DNA of 64,000 nucleotides from Fulvia fulva (GCF_020509005.1 NC_063014.1:1550001-1614000), one strand, 5' to 3'; shown: positions 36,568-47,867, numbered from the stretch's first letter. Notes: generated by a model from the letters alone, not told the origin. Made by a program: numbers and translations.

Positions 36568-37221
36568 ATGGTGGCCACCGATGACAAGGCGGACGAGAAG
36601 CCGTGGCACGCCGCCTTCCCCGAGCCCACAATAACAGCAGATGTCTTCCCACGCAGTCGAGCTCTCATGATCATGTCCTTGAAGATAGGAAGCATGCTCA
36701 TCGTAGACGTCCGTCGTACGGACTATGAGGGCGGAGCTATACGAGGAAGCATCAACATACCCGCTCAAGGGTTCTACTGGAATCGTGGCGTTCTTTATGA
36801 GCTGGCGTACAAAAGCAGCATGGAGTGGGTTGTGTTTACATGCGGAAGCTCCAATGGTCGTGGTCCACGATGTGCAGCCTGGTTTTTGGAACACGTGAGG
36901 AACGTTGCGGGAGACAACGATATGAATGTGACCGTGTTGGAGGGAGGTCTGAAAGGCTGGGTCAAAGCGGGACCGCAGTATACGCAGTACATGGATGGTT
37001 TTGAGAAAGCATATTGGGAGAAAGCATTGGGTGAGCCGATCGAGGATAAACCCATTTTGAACCCACCAGGCAGTGGCAGCTTCGCACTTCCGGAGGGCAG
37101 CGTATCTGTTGATAAGGAGCCTGAAACAGTGTCTGCTCAGAAGGCATCCAGTAGCAGTGCCACGCAGGAGAAGGTCTGGTCATGGGATCCAAGCATGATG
37201 GACTCAGAGTCCTTCCCTTAA
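36568..37221 (+). CDS. Rhodanese-like protein of the Arr2/Ych1/Cdc25-like group
   Basis: Single exon, 217 aa from the ATG at 36568 (context gaccATGg). An in-frame ATG at 36481 would give 246 aa but has a poorer context and adds non-conserved sequence. Numbered from 36481, the rhodanese fold runs from about 50 to 165: V-D-V-R at 75-78, then the active-site loop C121-G-S-S-N-G-R127 (a C-X5-R loop), followed by G-P-R-C-A. A five-residue loop with R-G-P-R-x-A is typical of fungal arsenate-reductase-like (Arr2/Acr2) and Ych1-like proteins rather than classical sulfurtransferases. It may therefore be a phosphatase or arsenate reductase; the substrate cannot be settled by reading. The tail (195-246) is Ser/Glu-rich and probably disordered. 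Confidence 0.8.
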   Translation: MVATDDKADEKPWHAAFPEPTITADVFPRSRALMIMSLKIGSMLIVDVRRTDYEGGAIRGSINIPAQGFYWNRGVLYELAYKSSMEWVVFTCGSSNGRGPRCAAWFLEHVRNVAGDNDMNVTVLEGGLKGWVKAGPQYTQYMDGFEKAYWEKALGEPIEDKPILNPPGSGSFALPEGSVSVDKEPETVSAQKASSSSATQEKVWSWDPSMMDSESFP

Positions 37222-37600
37222 TACGGTGCCAGAAACCAGCTCAATTCCGATCCGGTGTCATAGCAGCCTTGCGTACGGGGCGAAGAGACAGCCGAACCTT
37301 GATTGCGATTCGATGATCGGGCCGGCTATCTCACGCCCTGATATAATATTACAGTGATGGGATACCCCTTCGACTGCCACGCGGCACCTCTACCGCGCAA
37401 AGGCAAAGCGTGCATGATGTAGGCATTGACATGGCCACCTATGCGACCGTGAAGATGGTCAGAGGATGGCATGAAACTGCTTAAGAAGCGCGAGTATCTT
37501 GCACCTGCCGATCTCTCATTCATATCAACATCTACCTCAATTGTCATCGTCGCAGGAACCTCTTTGCGCAACCAAATTCTCCAGCCACAAAGACTTCACG
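37222..37600. other. Intergenic region
   Basis: 3' flank of the rhodanese-like gene and 5' flank of the possible 43-aa gene. An A/T-rich patch (gatataatatt, about 37,339-37,349) and a CT/CA-rich stretch leading to 37,600 look like a promoter and 5' leader for the small gene. Confidence 0.35.
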
Positions 37601-37732
37601 ATGAACTCTCAAACTTTCGTCGCCCTTGCCGAACTCCCAGATTCGCCCATGTACCTTCAAGGACGTGGAGGCGTCGACACAACTGGCACGCAGAAGCCCA
37701 AGCCCGTCGCAGGACCCATCAGACCAAAGTGA
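37601..37732 (+). CDS. Possible small protein, 43 aa
   Basis: Starts MNSQTFVALAELPDSPMYLQ and continues with a G-R-G-G-V-D-T-T-G turn and a Lys/Pro-rich tail (K-P-K-P-V-A-G-P-I-R-P-K). Codons are strongly those of expressed fungal genes (GTC, GCC, CTC, CCC, AAG, ATC). The ATG has a fair context (ttcacgATGa), preceded by an A/C-rich leader free of competing ATGs for about 60 bp. There is no signal peptide, membrane segment or cysteine. A gtgatgt just before the stop and a ctcacag 60 bp later could be an intron that changes the C-terminus. No family was recognised. It could be chance, but codon use argues otherwise. Confidence 0.45.
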   Translation: MNSQTFVALAELPDSPMYLQGRGGVDTTGTQKPKPVAGPIRPK

Positions 37733-38751
37733 TGTCGTCCATTGGATCGCACATGAATTGGTATGTCACCAATGTACTCACAGCCTAAAGCGCGACCGCT
37801 AACACCAACAACAGAACTTCATTGTACATACCTCCCAGATCCGCATGCACATATTATGGATTCGTCATATCCTTCTTGCACCCACGATTCAGCGAGTTCA
37901 TGTCAAACATGGAGCATGATTAGCGATAAGATACACTTCCGGCATTTGCAGGGCGTCGAGGCGCGCGCGGAGTCACAACCTTGAATGTCGGGCACACCGA
38001 CCTTGGAACTTTTTTGACGCAAGGCGGTCAACAAACCTCAGTAGATGAGCAACCTGGGTCTCACGACCATTGTAAATAGTGTGCATAGCCAGCCACTTTG
38101 AAACCAGAAAACCACCTTCCGCATCACTGGTCGCAAATATGTTGGCGTTATATCGATGAGGGAACGACGACGGGGTGGAGCGACAAGCGCGTGGATTTTC
38201 GACTGTAACCAGAGGTTGCAACACCAACTGACAGAGCAATGTGTACAACGATACGTGAACATTGCGAAAATGTCTGAAAGGCACAATGAGGTGCATAGCG
38301 TGAATGACGCTTCACAACACCACGACTATCAAGCTAGAGCAAGATAGCTACGTAAGTGCTTCCTTGAAGATGATCGTTTCCATGTGTCCAAAAGTCTTTT
38401 CCAGCGTGGCACTGTCGTGAAGCCGTATCATGTGCGCCGATGATGAATTGTATGCTGCCAATGGAGTGCAGATCATCGCGGTGCACTCTCCTGCATAGTG
38501 GTGATAGCCTTTCTTCAGCGGGGCTGATTCGCTTCAGCCAGCATTTGGATGTTGCATATCAAACTCGAAACTTCCTATACACGAGCCCGAGGGAGAAAGC
38601 TACAAACAACGGTATCCAACTTGGCGGGCATTGATCGTTGTCTCATGTGCATCGACGTCCTCGTTAACCTGTGAGTCCCATCATGGATGTCTTGGCTGGC
38701 TGGTGAATAGCGGAAGTTTCCCTGAGGCACATATCCACAAAACCGGTCACA
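37733..38751. other. Intergenic region between converging genes
   Basis: About 1 kb between the possible small gene and the stop codon of ppe1. Short open frames occur on both strands, but none has consistent codon bias or a credible start. Nothing else was recognised. Confidence 0.5.
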
Positions 38752-39921
38752 CTAGACCTTCTTCCCTTGTGCTATGAGGTCGCTCACTTTCGGCGGGAGT
38801 ACCATCTGGCTCCTGTCGTTGCGCTTGAAGAACTCGATGAGCAGATTTGCTGTCTTCTCTGGGACATCCTCCTGAACGAAGTGGCCAGCTTCTGGGATGA
38901 CCACCAGCTGGAACTTGCCCTGCATCTGACCAATCATCAAATCTTTGTCGAGTCGATCAGTACCAGCCAGGATGAGTTGCTTCGCGCCTCTACCAGAGAG
39001 GAACTTCTTTGACATGCCAGTGAACCACTCTTCCCACCAAGGATTTGTGGCGTCTAGGTTCGTTCTCCATATGAGTTTGCCATTGCCGGAGGGCGAAGGT
39101 ATAAGCAGACTCGGGACTGAGGCTTCTGCGCTTGGGTGATCTCGAATGGACCTGCTTCGGATGTGCCAGGTCACTGCGTCCTCGATGCTAGAGAACATGC
39201 TGGGTCGAGAGGATAGGTACGTCTTCATGTGGCCCAACGCCTCTATCGCAGAGCCTTCGACGACGTCTATCACACTGTACCCAATGAAGGAACTACCGAA
39301 GACTTTGAAGTGGTCGGTGGCCAGCGTCGTCACTATCGCGCCGCCGAGACTGTGTCCGAGTAACACTGTTGGAGGAAGGGAATCCCATCCTAGGGTAGAG
39401 GCTGTGAGTTTGATCATGGAGACAGCATCATTAGTCATTGTCGCGAGACTGTAGTCGATGACCTCTTCTTGTGTCTCCATGTTAGTCACGACAGAGCCAT
39501 GAGCACGAGCTTCCAGACTCAGTATGCCCGCTGTTGGTAGCCTCGCTCGAATTTGTTGTGCAAAGATAGCAAAGGATAGCCCTGATGCACCAGCTCCATG
39601 ATGACAGATGAACAGAGGGTCCTTCTTGAGATCTATCGGCAAGGTGAGATAGGCATGATAGACAGCCTTCTGCTCGCCAGTCACCTCTTCGAGATACAAC
39701 TCCTGATCGAAGAAGTTGGTCCAGTGTGTCGCAGGAGCCGCTTGCTCACGTGAAGATGGCCTTATCGTGTCCACGGTGGCTGCTGATGAGGCCGACGAAT
39801 CTGATGACGGATAGTCGTCAACGTCGCCGTGTTGCGGCGTTGCTATCGGCATAGGCGGCGGTCTGAGATGCTCATTTGGTGGTGCGGCTCCATTCACGCT
39901 TTGCTTGAAGAGGCCCGACAT
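38752..39921 (-). CDS. ppe1: Protein phosphatase methylesterase 1 (PP2A methylesterase)
   Basis: Single exon, 389 aa, close to the usual 380-400 for this family. It removes the methyl ester from the C-terminal Leu of the PP2A catalytic subunit and so opposes the methyltransferase Ppm1. The alpha/beta-hydrolase fold covers about 85-368: H-H-G-A-G at 107-111 (oxyanion region), nucleophile elbow G-H-S191-L-G-G, the family-specific I-D219-V-V-E-G-S-A, and the final P-E-A-G-H347. S191, D219 and H347 correspond to the known triad of human PME-1 by motif. The N-terminus (1-65) is Pro/Ser-rich and disordered, as in other fungi. It is divergent with the gene at 41214 and shares a 1.3-kb intergenic region with it. 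Expected location is nucleus and cytosol. Confidence 0.92.
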   Translation of the reverse strand: MSGLFKQSVNGAAPPNEHLRPPPMPIATPQHGDVDDYPSSDSSASSAATVDTIRPSSREQAAPATHWTNFFDQELYLEEVTGEQKAVYHAYLTLPIDLKKDPLFICHHGAGASGLSFAIFAQQIRARLPTAGILSLEARAHGSVVTNMETQEEVIDYSLATMTNDAVSMIKLTASTLGWDSLPPTVLLGHSLGGAIVTTLATDHFKVFGSSFIGYSVIDVVEGSAIEALGHMKTYLSSRPSMFSSIEDAVTWHIRSRSIRDHPSAEASVPSLLIPSPSGNGKLIWRTNLDATNPWWEEWFTGMSKKFLSGRGAKQLILAGTDRLDKDLMIGQMQGKFQLVVIPEAGHFVQEDVPEKTANLLIEFFKRNDRSQMVLPPKVSDLIAQGKKV

Positions 39922-41213
39922 GGCGTTGTACAGGTAAGGGTAGCTCTCGATTGGAGGGTCATTTGATGGTGCGGTTATGCAAGCATTGGCTCAAGTTGTT
40001 TTGCAAGCTGCAGTGGCGGACAAGTTCACAGGCAAGTCGGCATGATGGTTCTTCCTATTCACTTGGACAAAGCAGAGGTGGTGTTCTGGTTATGGCATCC
40101 ACGAAGGACTGGACCTTCTCTCAGGAAAGAGCAGGCGTGAACGTTGTCGAATCGCTTAGCGCCGGAGTGAAGTCCAGATCGTTGGCCACAAGCTTCGCCG
40201 CACCCCAGCTCGGATTCTCGCGTTCCGACACATGGTGTTGCTGGCTTGTATCAATTGCCACACACGCTCAAAATACACGATATGTAGCTCGAATTGCTCA
40301 GAATAGCATCGCGAATACAGAATTTGAGAGCCTGTGGGCACTATAGTGGGCTCCATGGTGTGTTGTTGTATGTGGTGAGGTGGTGAGAAAGCAAGAAACG
40401 CGTGAATCTCGACACGGGCGCATGAAGCTTTGGTGGGGCTCTCACCAAAATCCCATGCCGAAGCGTCAACACCAACCTCTCGGCAACACAACGTGTTTTT
40501 ACGCGATATGAGTAAGCAGAACATGGAAACAGATAGCTGCGAACACATTGGGAAAAGAATCAAGTTGATATGAGCAATATTGGTGGTGTTGATGATTAAA
40601 AGTCACTGGGGTGCGGCGATTGCTGGGGTGCGGCGAAGCTTGTGGCAGATCGTTGGCCCATGCTCCATGCCGATCTCTGCACGCGGCGCAAGGATGACAT
40701 CCTGCAGATCGATTCACAAACATCTACAATTCACGTCGTAGGAGCGAGAATGTTTGCGACGACGAGTCTGTCCAGGCCATCGAACGTGCGAGATGTGGGG
40801 TAGGAGATAGACTTCCAGCATGCAGCAAGATTCTGAAAGCTCGAGACCTGTTTGATACAGAGTTCAAGACTGTTCCATAGCGGGACGGCCGGTGAACGTT
40901 CCCAGCTCGTGCCACTTCCTTGGAGCGCCCGCGTCGTCATCATCATCATTGTCCAGTGGCAGGAGCGACAGAGGCGTCGATGCCGCGGCCACGACAAAGC
41001 TCTGCCACAATCCAAGCTCGCACATGATCTTCACACTCGGAGCTGGAGCTGTACCTAGTAGCTACTCCAGGCAGACCTCTCACTGCTGCTCAGTAGTATT
41101 GATCCTGCGCCCTCGCCGGTCGTGTTTCAAGAGTGACGACAGCAAGAGAAGAAGAGACGGGGAGAGCTAGCAGGACAGCTGTACCGGGTAGCAGGAAAGA
41201 CGTAGGAGCAAGC
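39922..41213. promoter_or_regulatory. Divergent intergenic region between ppe1 and the membrane hydrolase-like gene
   Basis: 1.3 kb holding both 5' flanks. A 14-bp direct repeat ctggggtgcggcga occurs at 40606-40619 and 40623-40636; each copy contains CTGGGG, which fits the CreA/Mig1 consensus SYGGRG. Several short open frames here lack coding bias. Transcription start sites cannot be placed by reading. Confidence 0.4.
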
Positions 41214-42976
41214 ATGTCCTCGCTGTGGGGCTCGAAGAAGATCGACAACGCCAACGGTGACCAGCACGACGACGAGGAGCAAGGCGAACAGCGTGACTTC
41301 GACGCAGGCAGCTCCAGACCTCGCAGCAGAACCAGCAGAACCAGCAGAAACATGAGAGAGCCGACGGAGAGAGACAGGCTGTTGCCTGCCAACCCACGTC
41401 CACCGCACTCAGATGGCTATCTAGATCCAGATGACCCGGCGGTGAGTATTGGCACGGTATGGTATTGAGCGAGCACAGCTAACGATGACAGGTCTCGCCG
41501 TACAACCTCTGGACTGTACGCTTCACCCGCTACCTGACCGTGCTCTTCCTCGTCCTCACCTTCCTGTGGTGGGTGCTGCTCCTCGTCAGCATCTTCGTTT
41601 CGCCGCCAGGTCTGCACACGCGTGGCTCGGGCTTCTTCGACTTCGCATACACGACTTTGACCTCGAGCGTTTTGCTGAACTCGCTTCTGTTCTTCTCGTC
41701 GCCGAGCTTGGCAATGCGAGTCAGCCAGGGCATCCTCTCGGTCTTCCTGTTGGTCAACTTGATCATCATCGCCTCGGTAGCGAGACTGAGGGCGGAAGAG
41801 GGAGCCCCGGGTATCGCTAGTGTGGGATGGGCTGCACTGATGGCTATCTGGGTCCTCTTCACAGACCGCATTGTCGCATGGGGCAAGCGCGAGGAAGAGG
41901 AGCGTTTAACAGGAAGACCTGAGACCAGGCGGACACTCAAGGAGTGGCTGTCTGTGCTCGCATCGACAACCATCTTGGTCATCTTCATCATCATAACAAT
42001 CTTGATGACAGCAACCTTGATGATTCGCAGCATTGACGCAGGACTTGAGTTCGACGGGGACCGCATTCGTGTTGATGATGGCAAGTATGAAGTGCACTTT
42101 GCTTGCGTCGGAAACGCCACGACAGATGCCAAGGGCAAGAGATCACCGACCATCCTGCTTGAAGGTGCCGAAGATCCTGTCGAGTACGACCTGGAACACT
42201 GGGCATACGCTGCCATGCAGAACGGCACAATCGACCGCTACTGCTATTGGGACCGTCCTGGATATGCCTGGTCTGACAATGCTCCATCTCCTCACAGCGC
42301 CGGCATGTCTGCAGATAACCTTGCTGAAGCGTTGGCCATCTCTGGTGAGCAAGGACCTTGGATTTTGGTCGGAGCTGGGTACGGCAGCATTGTTACACGC
42401 ATCTTCAGCGCTCGCAACTTCCGCGAGGTCGTTGGCATCATGCTCATCGACCCTCTGCACGAGGATTTGCTTCATCGCATCGGCGACCCAAGGACCGGTT
42501 TCATAACATGGGGCTGGGGTATCATCAGTCCTTTGGGGATCCGCCGCATCATCGGCGCTATCTTCCAAGGCCAAACCAGAGACGATCGTGTTTACGGAAT
42601 GGCTGCTTTCACCGGCGGCAAGCTCCTCAAGGCGAAGCTCCAAGAGAACCTGGTCGCGAACTCCTTCACCAAGCAGGAGATTTCTTCCGCCAGAACCATA
42701 CAAGCCACCGACACACCACTATCCATCGTATCATCTGAGATCAGCGTTCGCCGTGACAAAGAGTGGGGTGACAAGCAGAAGGATCTGACCAACATCACTG
42801 GCAAGCTCCTCAGCTGGGACGTCGTCAACAAGGCTCCCCACTACGTTTGGAGAACCTACGATGGCCGTCAGCTGATGGAGAAGAGACTCGGCGAGCTCGT
42901 CAAGGCACACCACAAGGCGCGTCAGGACCACCCAGATTCCGAGATGGGTGTGGTCGAGCAGCCGAGGGATGAGTAA
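41214..42976 (+). CDS. Polytopic membrane protein with an alpha/beta-hydrolase-like domain
   Basis: Two exons, 41214-41441 and 41492-42976, with a 50-bp intron (gtgagt donor, gctaac branch, acag acceptor); 570 aa. The frame is continuous across the splice (D-P-D-D-P-A then V-S-P-Y-N-L-W). A hydrophilic, Arg/Ser-rich N-terminus (1-75) is followed by about five hydrophobic segments at roughly 92-113, 135-148, 156-173, 180-200 and 230-255. A soluble hydrolase-like domain then spans about 275-540. In many ascomycetes this family is annotated as a mitochondrial integral membrane protein; I know of no established function. The nucleophile elbow reads V-G-A-G-Y-G (about 369-374), with Gly where the catalytic Ser is expected, so it may be a pseudo-enzyme. 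Confidence 0.85.
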
Positions 42977-43496
42977 AGGCAAGCAAGAGGATGGCAGTAC
43001 GATGCACATAAGCACGGATGAAAATGCAACGACAGACAGCAATTGGGATAATTCTTTTCTCGGCTTAATAGCGTTCTTGGGTGCATTTGCTGGCATGGAG
43101 CTGGAGGTGCACTATCTCGGAATCGTGTTATTGTCGTCGTGTAGTAAGGGATTGATGAATGACAGGTGACACATATTTGGAGTTGACAGTACGTACATAT
43201 GCAAGATACCGACCTTGATCTATTACTCTTTGTATTATGGGTATGACAAGCTCCTGGCGTGCGCAAAATCGTGTGAGAGGAATCGTTCAGTATGTTCATT
43301 GCATTCATGCATCATTGGCTAATAGGTACCATGTTCCCCGAGCTACATACACGCACTATCATTCATGCCATGGTGAAGTAGCAGACCCCAGCCGACGCCG
43401 CGCTCATGCAATCATAAAAGTTTCCCGTTCCATCCTGTGCCATTTTCAAAGTCCCAACCCCAAAACTCCCATCACCACTCACTGACTCACCCATCA
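42977..43496. other. Intergenic region between converging genes
   Basis: About 520 bp between two stop codons; it should contain both 3' ends. No coding or structural element was recognised. Confidence 0.5.
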
Positions 43497-45974
43497 TCAT
43501 CTCGGCTGAACAGCCGGCCAAAACATCCGTCCCTTCCTCCCAACTTGGATCTCAAAAATGCCCTCCTCACAGGCAGCCCAAAGTAGCCGCCCATCAGGAC
43601 TCATCGCCAGCCCGGCCGTTCTGACCCCTACCTCCCTCCCACTGTACCCTCTCAACTGGGTCCTACTCTGCAGCCTCAACAACGCATCATACCCCTCAGG
43701 AAACGGAGCGAGTCGTCGCGCTTCCCTCTCCGCCGTAGCGCTGGCACTTGCAGCAGCGTTCCCGCCGAGTCTACTATTTCTCCACCGTTCCCTCGCTCTC
43801 GCCTGCGCAGCGGATATGCGGCGTTGGGCGTCGAGGTCGGATTGGAGAGATTCGAGGGTTGTGGGGGCTGGAAGTGGGGAGGTGGGTTGAGGAGGAGCTC
43901 GAGCAGCGCCTTCGAAGAGGGGACCGCGGGCTGCGGCCATGTATTCTTCGATTGTGCGCCATGGGTTGTCGTCTTCGGGTTCTGTGGCGTAGGCTGTTGC
44001 TGATGCTCGTGAGGATGAGCCGCCGTTAGAAGTAGGAGGACTGAGGACGCCGGATTGGCGACGTCGAGGGAGGCGGGAGGTGTCGCCTAGACGAGGGAGG
44101 CCGGAGCGTGCCGAGGAGCCCCAGACGCCTTCTTGGAGGGCGCGGAGAGGTGGGAGAGTGCTTGGTGGTTCGGCTTCGTGGGAGGATGAGGGGTCTGGGC
44201 TTATGGCGTTTGTGCGCGAGAGCTCAGGGAAGGACTCTTGCACAGAGTTCAGGATCTCACTGATGGGTCGCCCTGATTCTCCTGTGATGGTGTTCGATGC
44301 TGTCCCCGACGATCTGCTGTTGGTAGCCGTAAACATGTCGGGAGATGTGTAGTTGACTGAACGAGGCGTGTGCCCATACGAGCGTGCCTCTTCTCTCAAT
44401 CTCGATGTTCGTAGCGATTCGAGAATCTGCTGTTCCCGTGCTGTCAGGCCTCCCGGATCATCGCCATCGTAATCGCCGCCCACGTTCCGCCTCGAGCTAG
44501 GCGTGCCCGACTGTGATCGTTGATTCGCCAAGTCTTGTCTGTGTTGTCGCTGCCGCCGTCGAGCTTCAATGTACTCTGTCGCAAAGTTGACAGCCGAAGT
44601 GTTGTCTGGAGAGTCTCGATATCGCTGTAGTAGATCTGCCTCCAGCTCGTCAATGTGTGGTATCCTAGTATCTTCCCCGGGAAGCTCTTCCAATATGTGC
44701 TCGTCCAAGCTTTCATCCTTTGGCTCCAAGCTGATGATCTGCCTGCTCTTGAGCCCTGTGCGAAGATCCCCAACACATATTCGACCTTGATCTTCAGCCC
44801 AGATCAGAAGCTCCCACGGCTCGGGCGAGAACATCATCGATCGAATAGCGCCAGGATGTGGTGAAGGAAGGTCTGCTCTCGAACCAGGCACGACCGCAAC
44901 GATCGAGTCGTCGTCTTCGCACTCATTATCGGTGAGTATCGCTGTGTCCATGACGGTGATGTAGCCACCTTCTGAGCCCACTGCGACCAGATGTCCCGAC
45001 GGCGACCAACAAGTTGTGAAGTATCCTACTGTCAAATCTGTGACATGTAGCGTAACCACATTCGTCAGCCTCCACTCCAGGCTCGCGCTCGTCAGTCGAT
45101 TATGCGGCTTCGGGATCTGCGGCGGCGTGTCCATGATTTCCCTCGTAAAGAAGTAAGCCTGATTGTAGTCCCCCACGGCAATCAACATCGTCCCATCCGG
45201 ACTTATCGTCGCATGATTGATCGCGAACGGCAAGTCCTTCACCCTCGTCTCTTGCCCAGCTGGCAGGCTATACACCCGCACCGTCTTGTCGTTGTTGGTC
45301 AGGACCGCCACGATATCATCCAAGTGCGCCTCTTCATCCTGTATCCGGTGGATTGAAATGGAGTTTACTATTTCCTCACCAATCTTCTCCACCCTCACAG
45401 TCGGCGCTCTTCTTTCTGGCACATTGTTCCCACCCTGCCTCCGCCCATCGATCGGCAACCCATCGTCAACCTCATGAGACGCCCTCTCCAGCTTGATAGC
45501 CGCAAAATGGCCCTCCTCCTCGCCCCCAACGCACACCCACCCAAATCCACTCGCCGTACACCTCGCCTCAAACGGCAGCGCCGCAATGTGCTTCCTCTTC
45601 TTTGTCTTCGTATTCAAGCAGTAAATGTCGTTCCCACTCGCATAGTAGAGGTGATCTTCCTCGGGCGTGGAGATATAATGTCGCAGTTGCCAGTGACTGG
45701 ATCGCCAAACAAGACAGTGTCAGCGTTACTACTCCGTGACCACAGTGACATGGGTACCTTTGCGCCAAACGGCAAATGGTCGCGCGGATTATGGTCGCAC
45801 ATACGAAACAGGTATTCTGACAGGATAGAATCCTTTCTGCGTTCTCGCGAGGTCATGCGCCTCAGGGTAACTGTGTGTCGCGCGCATGCGTTAGTGGCTG
45901 GCTCTCTCATGGTAATGAATGGGTGGTCAGCTCGGGTGGGAGGGTGCATACGGAATGTAACGGTCGATTGCCAT
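43497..45974 (-). CDS. WD40-repeat protein
   Basis: Two exons on the minus strand: 45974-45952 (7 codons plus 2 nt) and 45696-43497, giving 740 aa. The 255-bp intron has a gtatgc donor, a gctgac branch, a pyrimidine-rich stretch and a ccag acceptor. The splice yields M-A-I-D-R-Y-I-P joined to H-W-Q-L-R-H-Y-I-S-T, where H-W-Q-L-R is a conserved start of this fungal family as I remember it. The open frame alone would lack an ATG at the right place. The N-terminal half (about 20-340) has weak WD repeats; 345-680 is Ser/Arg/Pro-rich and disordered; a last beta-propeller-like piece (A-M-S-P-D-G-R-L-L-W-A-A) is near 705-735, possibly a DUF2415-type region. Function unknown; probably a scaffold. Confidence 0.8.
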
Positions 45975-46652
45975 GTTCGATGTTCGCGCCGGCGCTGAAC
46001 GTCGTGGTATGGTTGGCTGGGCGCTGGTCGTGGTCGTAGGCAAGACGTAGGTGAACTGCCCAGGTGTTGGTCGTGTGTCCAGGCTATGACGGAAGTGAGC
46101 CTATGATGTGCAGGTGGGGTGTTGAACAATGAAAGAGGTGTCTACGTTAGCGCATCCAACGATTCAAGAGCCGGCAAACTATCAGGCGTCGACGATCTTG
46201 TCTCCGGCATGGTGGTGTCTTGTCAAGGGCAACGTGGCAGTATTGTCGCTTCTTTACCTCAACGACCCCCGAGTCTCGTCAAAAGCAAAGGGAGCTGGGA
46301 CGGAAAGGCGGAGTGGCAGCCGAAACTTGGGATGCATGCCGGAATTGGAAATCACTACCCACGCGAACGAAGGTGAACGACGGTAGAAAAGAGGAATTGT
46401 CTCAGAGTGCAGCTCACTTCGGTCCATACGCAACCAGTGCTGCCGGCTGTTGAGCTACATATGCATCATCACTTTTCATTCATCATCTCATCTGATCGTA
46501 GCATGCATGGGTCCATCTATCGTGCTGCGCGCCATCAACTCGGCCACGCTTTCAAGACAGCCAATGAACGGCTGTAAGAGTCTTGTCGAGGGCATATTGC
46601 TCTGATCATGGTGTCAGCAGCTGCCAGGAAGTGAATGCAAATGTGTGCTTAC
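45975..46652. other. Intergenic region between the WD40 gene and mpd1
   Basis: About 680 bp holding the promoter of the WD40 gene and the 3' end of mannitol-1-phosphate dehydrogenase. Overlapping short frames at 46119-46453 exist in all three plus frames, as expected by chance. Confidence 0.45.
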
Positions 46653-47867
46653 CTATGAGCTCTGGACCTTCTTGACGCGCTCGGAAACCTTGGCGAAGAG
46701 TGGGTGGTCCTTCTCGAGGCTGGTGAGCTTCGCAGTGGCAGTGTCGGCGTCGTTGTCCTTGAGGATCTGTGCCAACTCCTTTGACTCGTCGTCGCCCTCC
46801 ACGTTCTGGAAGCGGAGAGCCATCTCGATGCCGCCGAGGAGATGCTCGAAGGAGTCACCCTGCTCTGCGAGGTGGGCAGCTGGGCCGATGAAACGCTCCT
46901 TGCGAGAGAGCTTGCGGAGTGGTGCGCGGCCGACACGCTCGACGTTGTCCTTGAGGACTGGGTTGGAGATACGCTTGACAATCTGGGACGAGGTCAGTCA
47001 CGGTCAATATGGTGCGGAAGGGAGGTCACTTACAGCCTTGACGTAGTCCTCCTGGTCGGCCTTGCTGATGTGGGTGTGCTTGGTGCAGATCAGGTGGGCA
47101 GTCTCCTTGAGAGTGTCCTGCACGATGTCGTGAAGCTCCTTGTCCTCGAGCACCTCGTGAATGAACGCCTTGCCACGGTTGTAGCCGTAGTAGGCTGCAG
47201 TTGCGTGACCAGTGTTGACAGTGAAGAGCTTACGCTCAATGTATGGCTGAAGGTCGTCGACGTAGTGGACGCCCTTGATCTTTGGTGCACCGCTCTTCTT
47301 GAATGGCTTCTCCTCGACGCACCACTCGTAGAACTTCTCAATCTTGACGTTGAGACCGGCGTCCGCATCCTGGATTGGCACGATGCGGTCAATAGCCGAA
47401 TTGGCGAACTCAGCTTTGGCGGCCAGGTTCTTCTTGGTCTCGGCGGACAGCTTTTCCTCGATGAAGCCGCGGAGGGTGTCGGTGGCACCGATGGCGTTCT
47501 CGCAGGCAATGACGGCGAGTGGCTGCTCGGACTTGCGAGCCTCGATACCCTTGGCGATAGGCTCTGCGATGAACTTGAGGATGTTGGGGCCAACTGCACA
47601 GGTGACGGTGTCGGCGGTAGCGATCTCGTCAATGACCTTCTGCACATCATGCTTCGAGTTGATGGCGCGGTAGTTGTCAATGGTGAACTTAGTCTCGCCG
47701 TCTGGGCCAATCTCGGTGACCTCATAGGAGGAAGCACCCTGGAGAGCATTGATAATACTGTCCATTACATCGACGAAGACGACCTCGAACCCAGAGTTGT
47801 GCAAGAACTCAGCAACGAAGCCACGGCCGATGTTGCCACCACCGAAGTGGACGCCCTTGAGACCCAT
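46653..47867 (-). CDS. mpd1: Mannitol-1-phosphate 5-dehydrogenase (EC 1.1.1.17)
   Basis: Two exons, 47867-47034 and 46982-46653, with a 51-bp intron (gtaagt donor, ctgac branch, cccag acceptor); 387 aa, the usual length. It interconverts fructose 6-phosphate and mannitol 1-phosphate with NADH/NAD+ in the cytosol, the entry to fungal mannitol metabolism. The Rossmann motif G-G-G-N-I-G-R-G-F is at 9-17. The dehydrogenase signature K213-L-F-T-V-N218-T-G-H221 matches the Lys/Asn/His catalytic set known for this family. Unspliced, the first exon would end after a few foreign residues, so the intron is needed to recover the C-terminal domain (I-V-K-R-I-S-N-P onwards). Codon bias is strong, which suggests high expression. 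Confidence 0.95.

Noticed and set aside
36481..37221. Rhodanese-like gene started at 36481
   Set aside because: The first 29 residues look non-conserved and the ATG at 36568 has the better context; kept only as an alternative.
41530..42228. 232-aa minus-strand frame
   Set aside because: Antisense to the membrane hydrolase-like gene, whose membrane pattern, intron and codon use are coherent.
45614..46129. 171-aa minus-strand frame as a separate gene upstream of the WD40 gene
   Set aside because: It overlaps the first exon and intron of the WD40 gene in another register and has a random composition.
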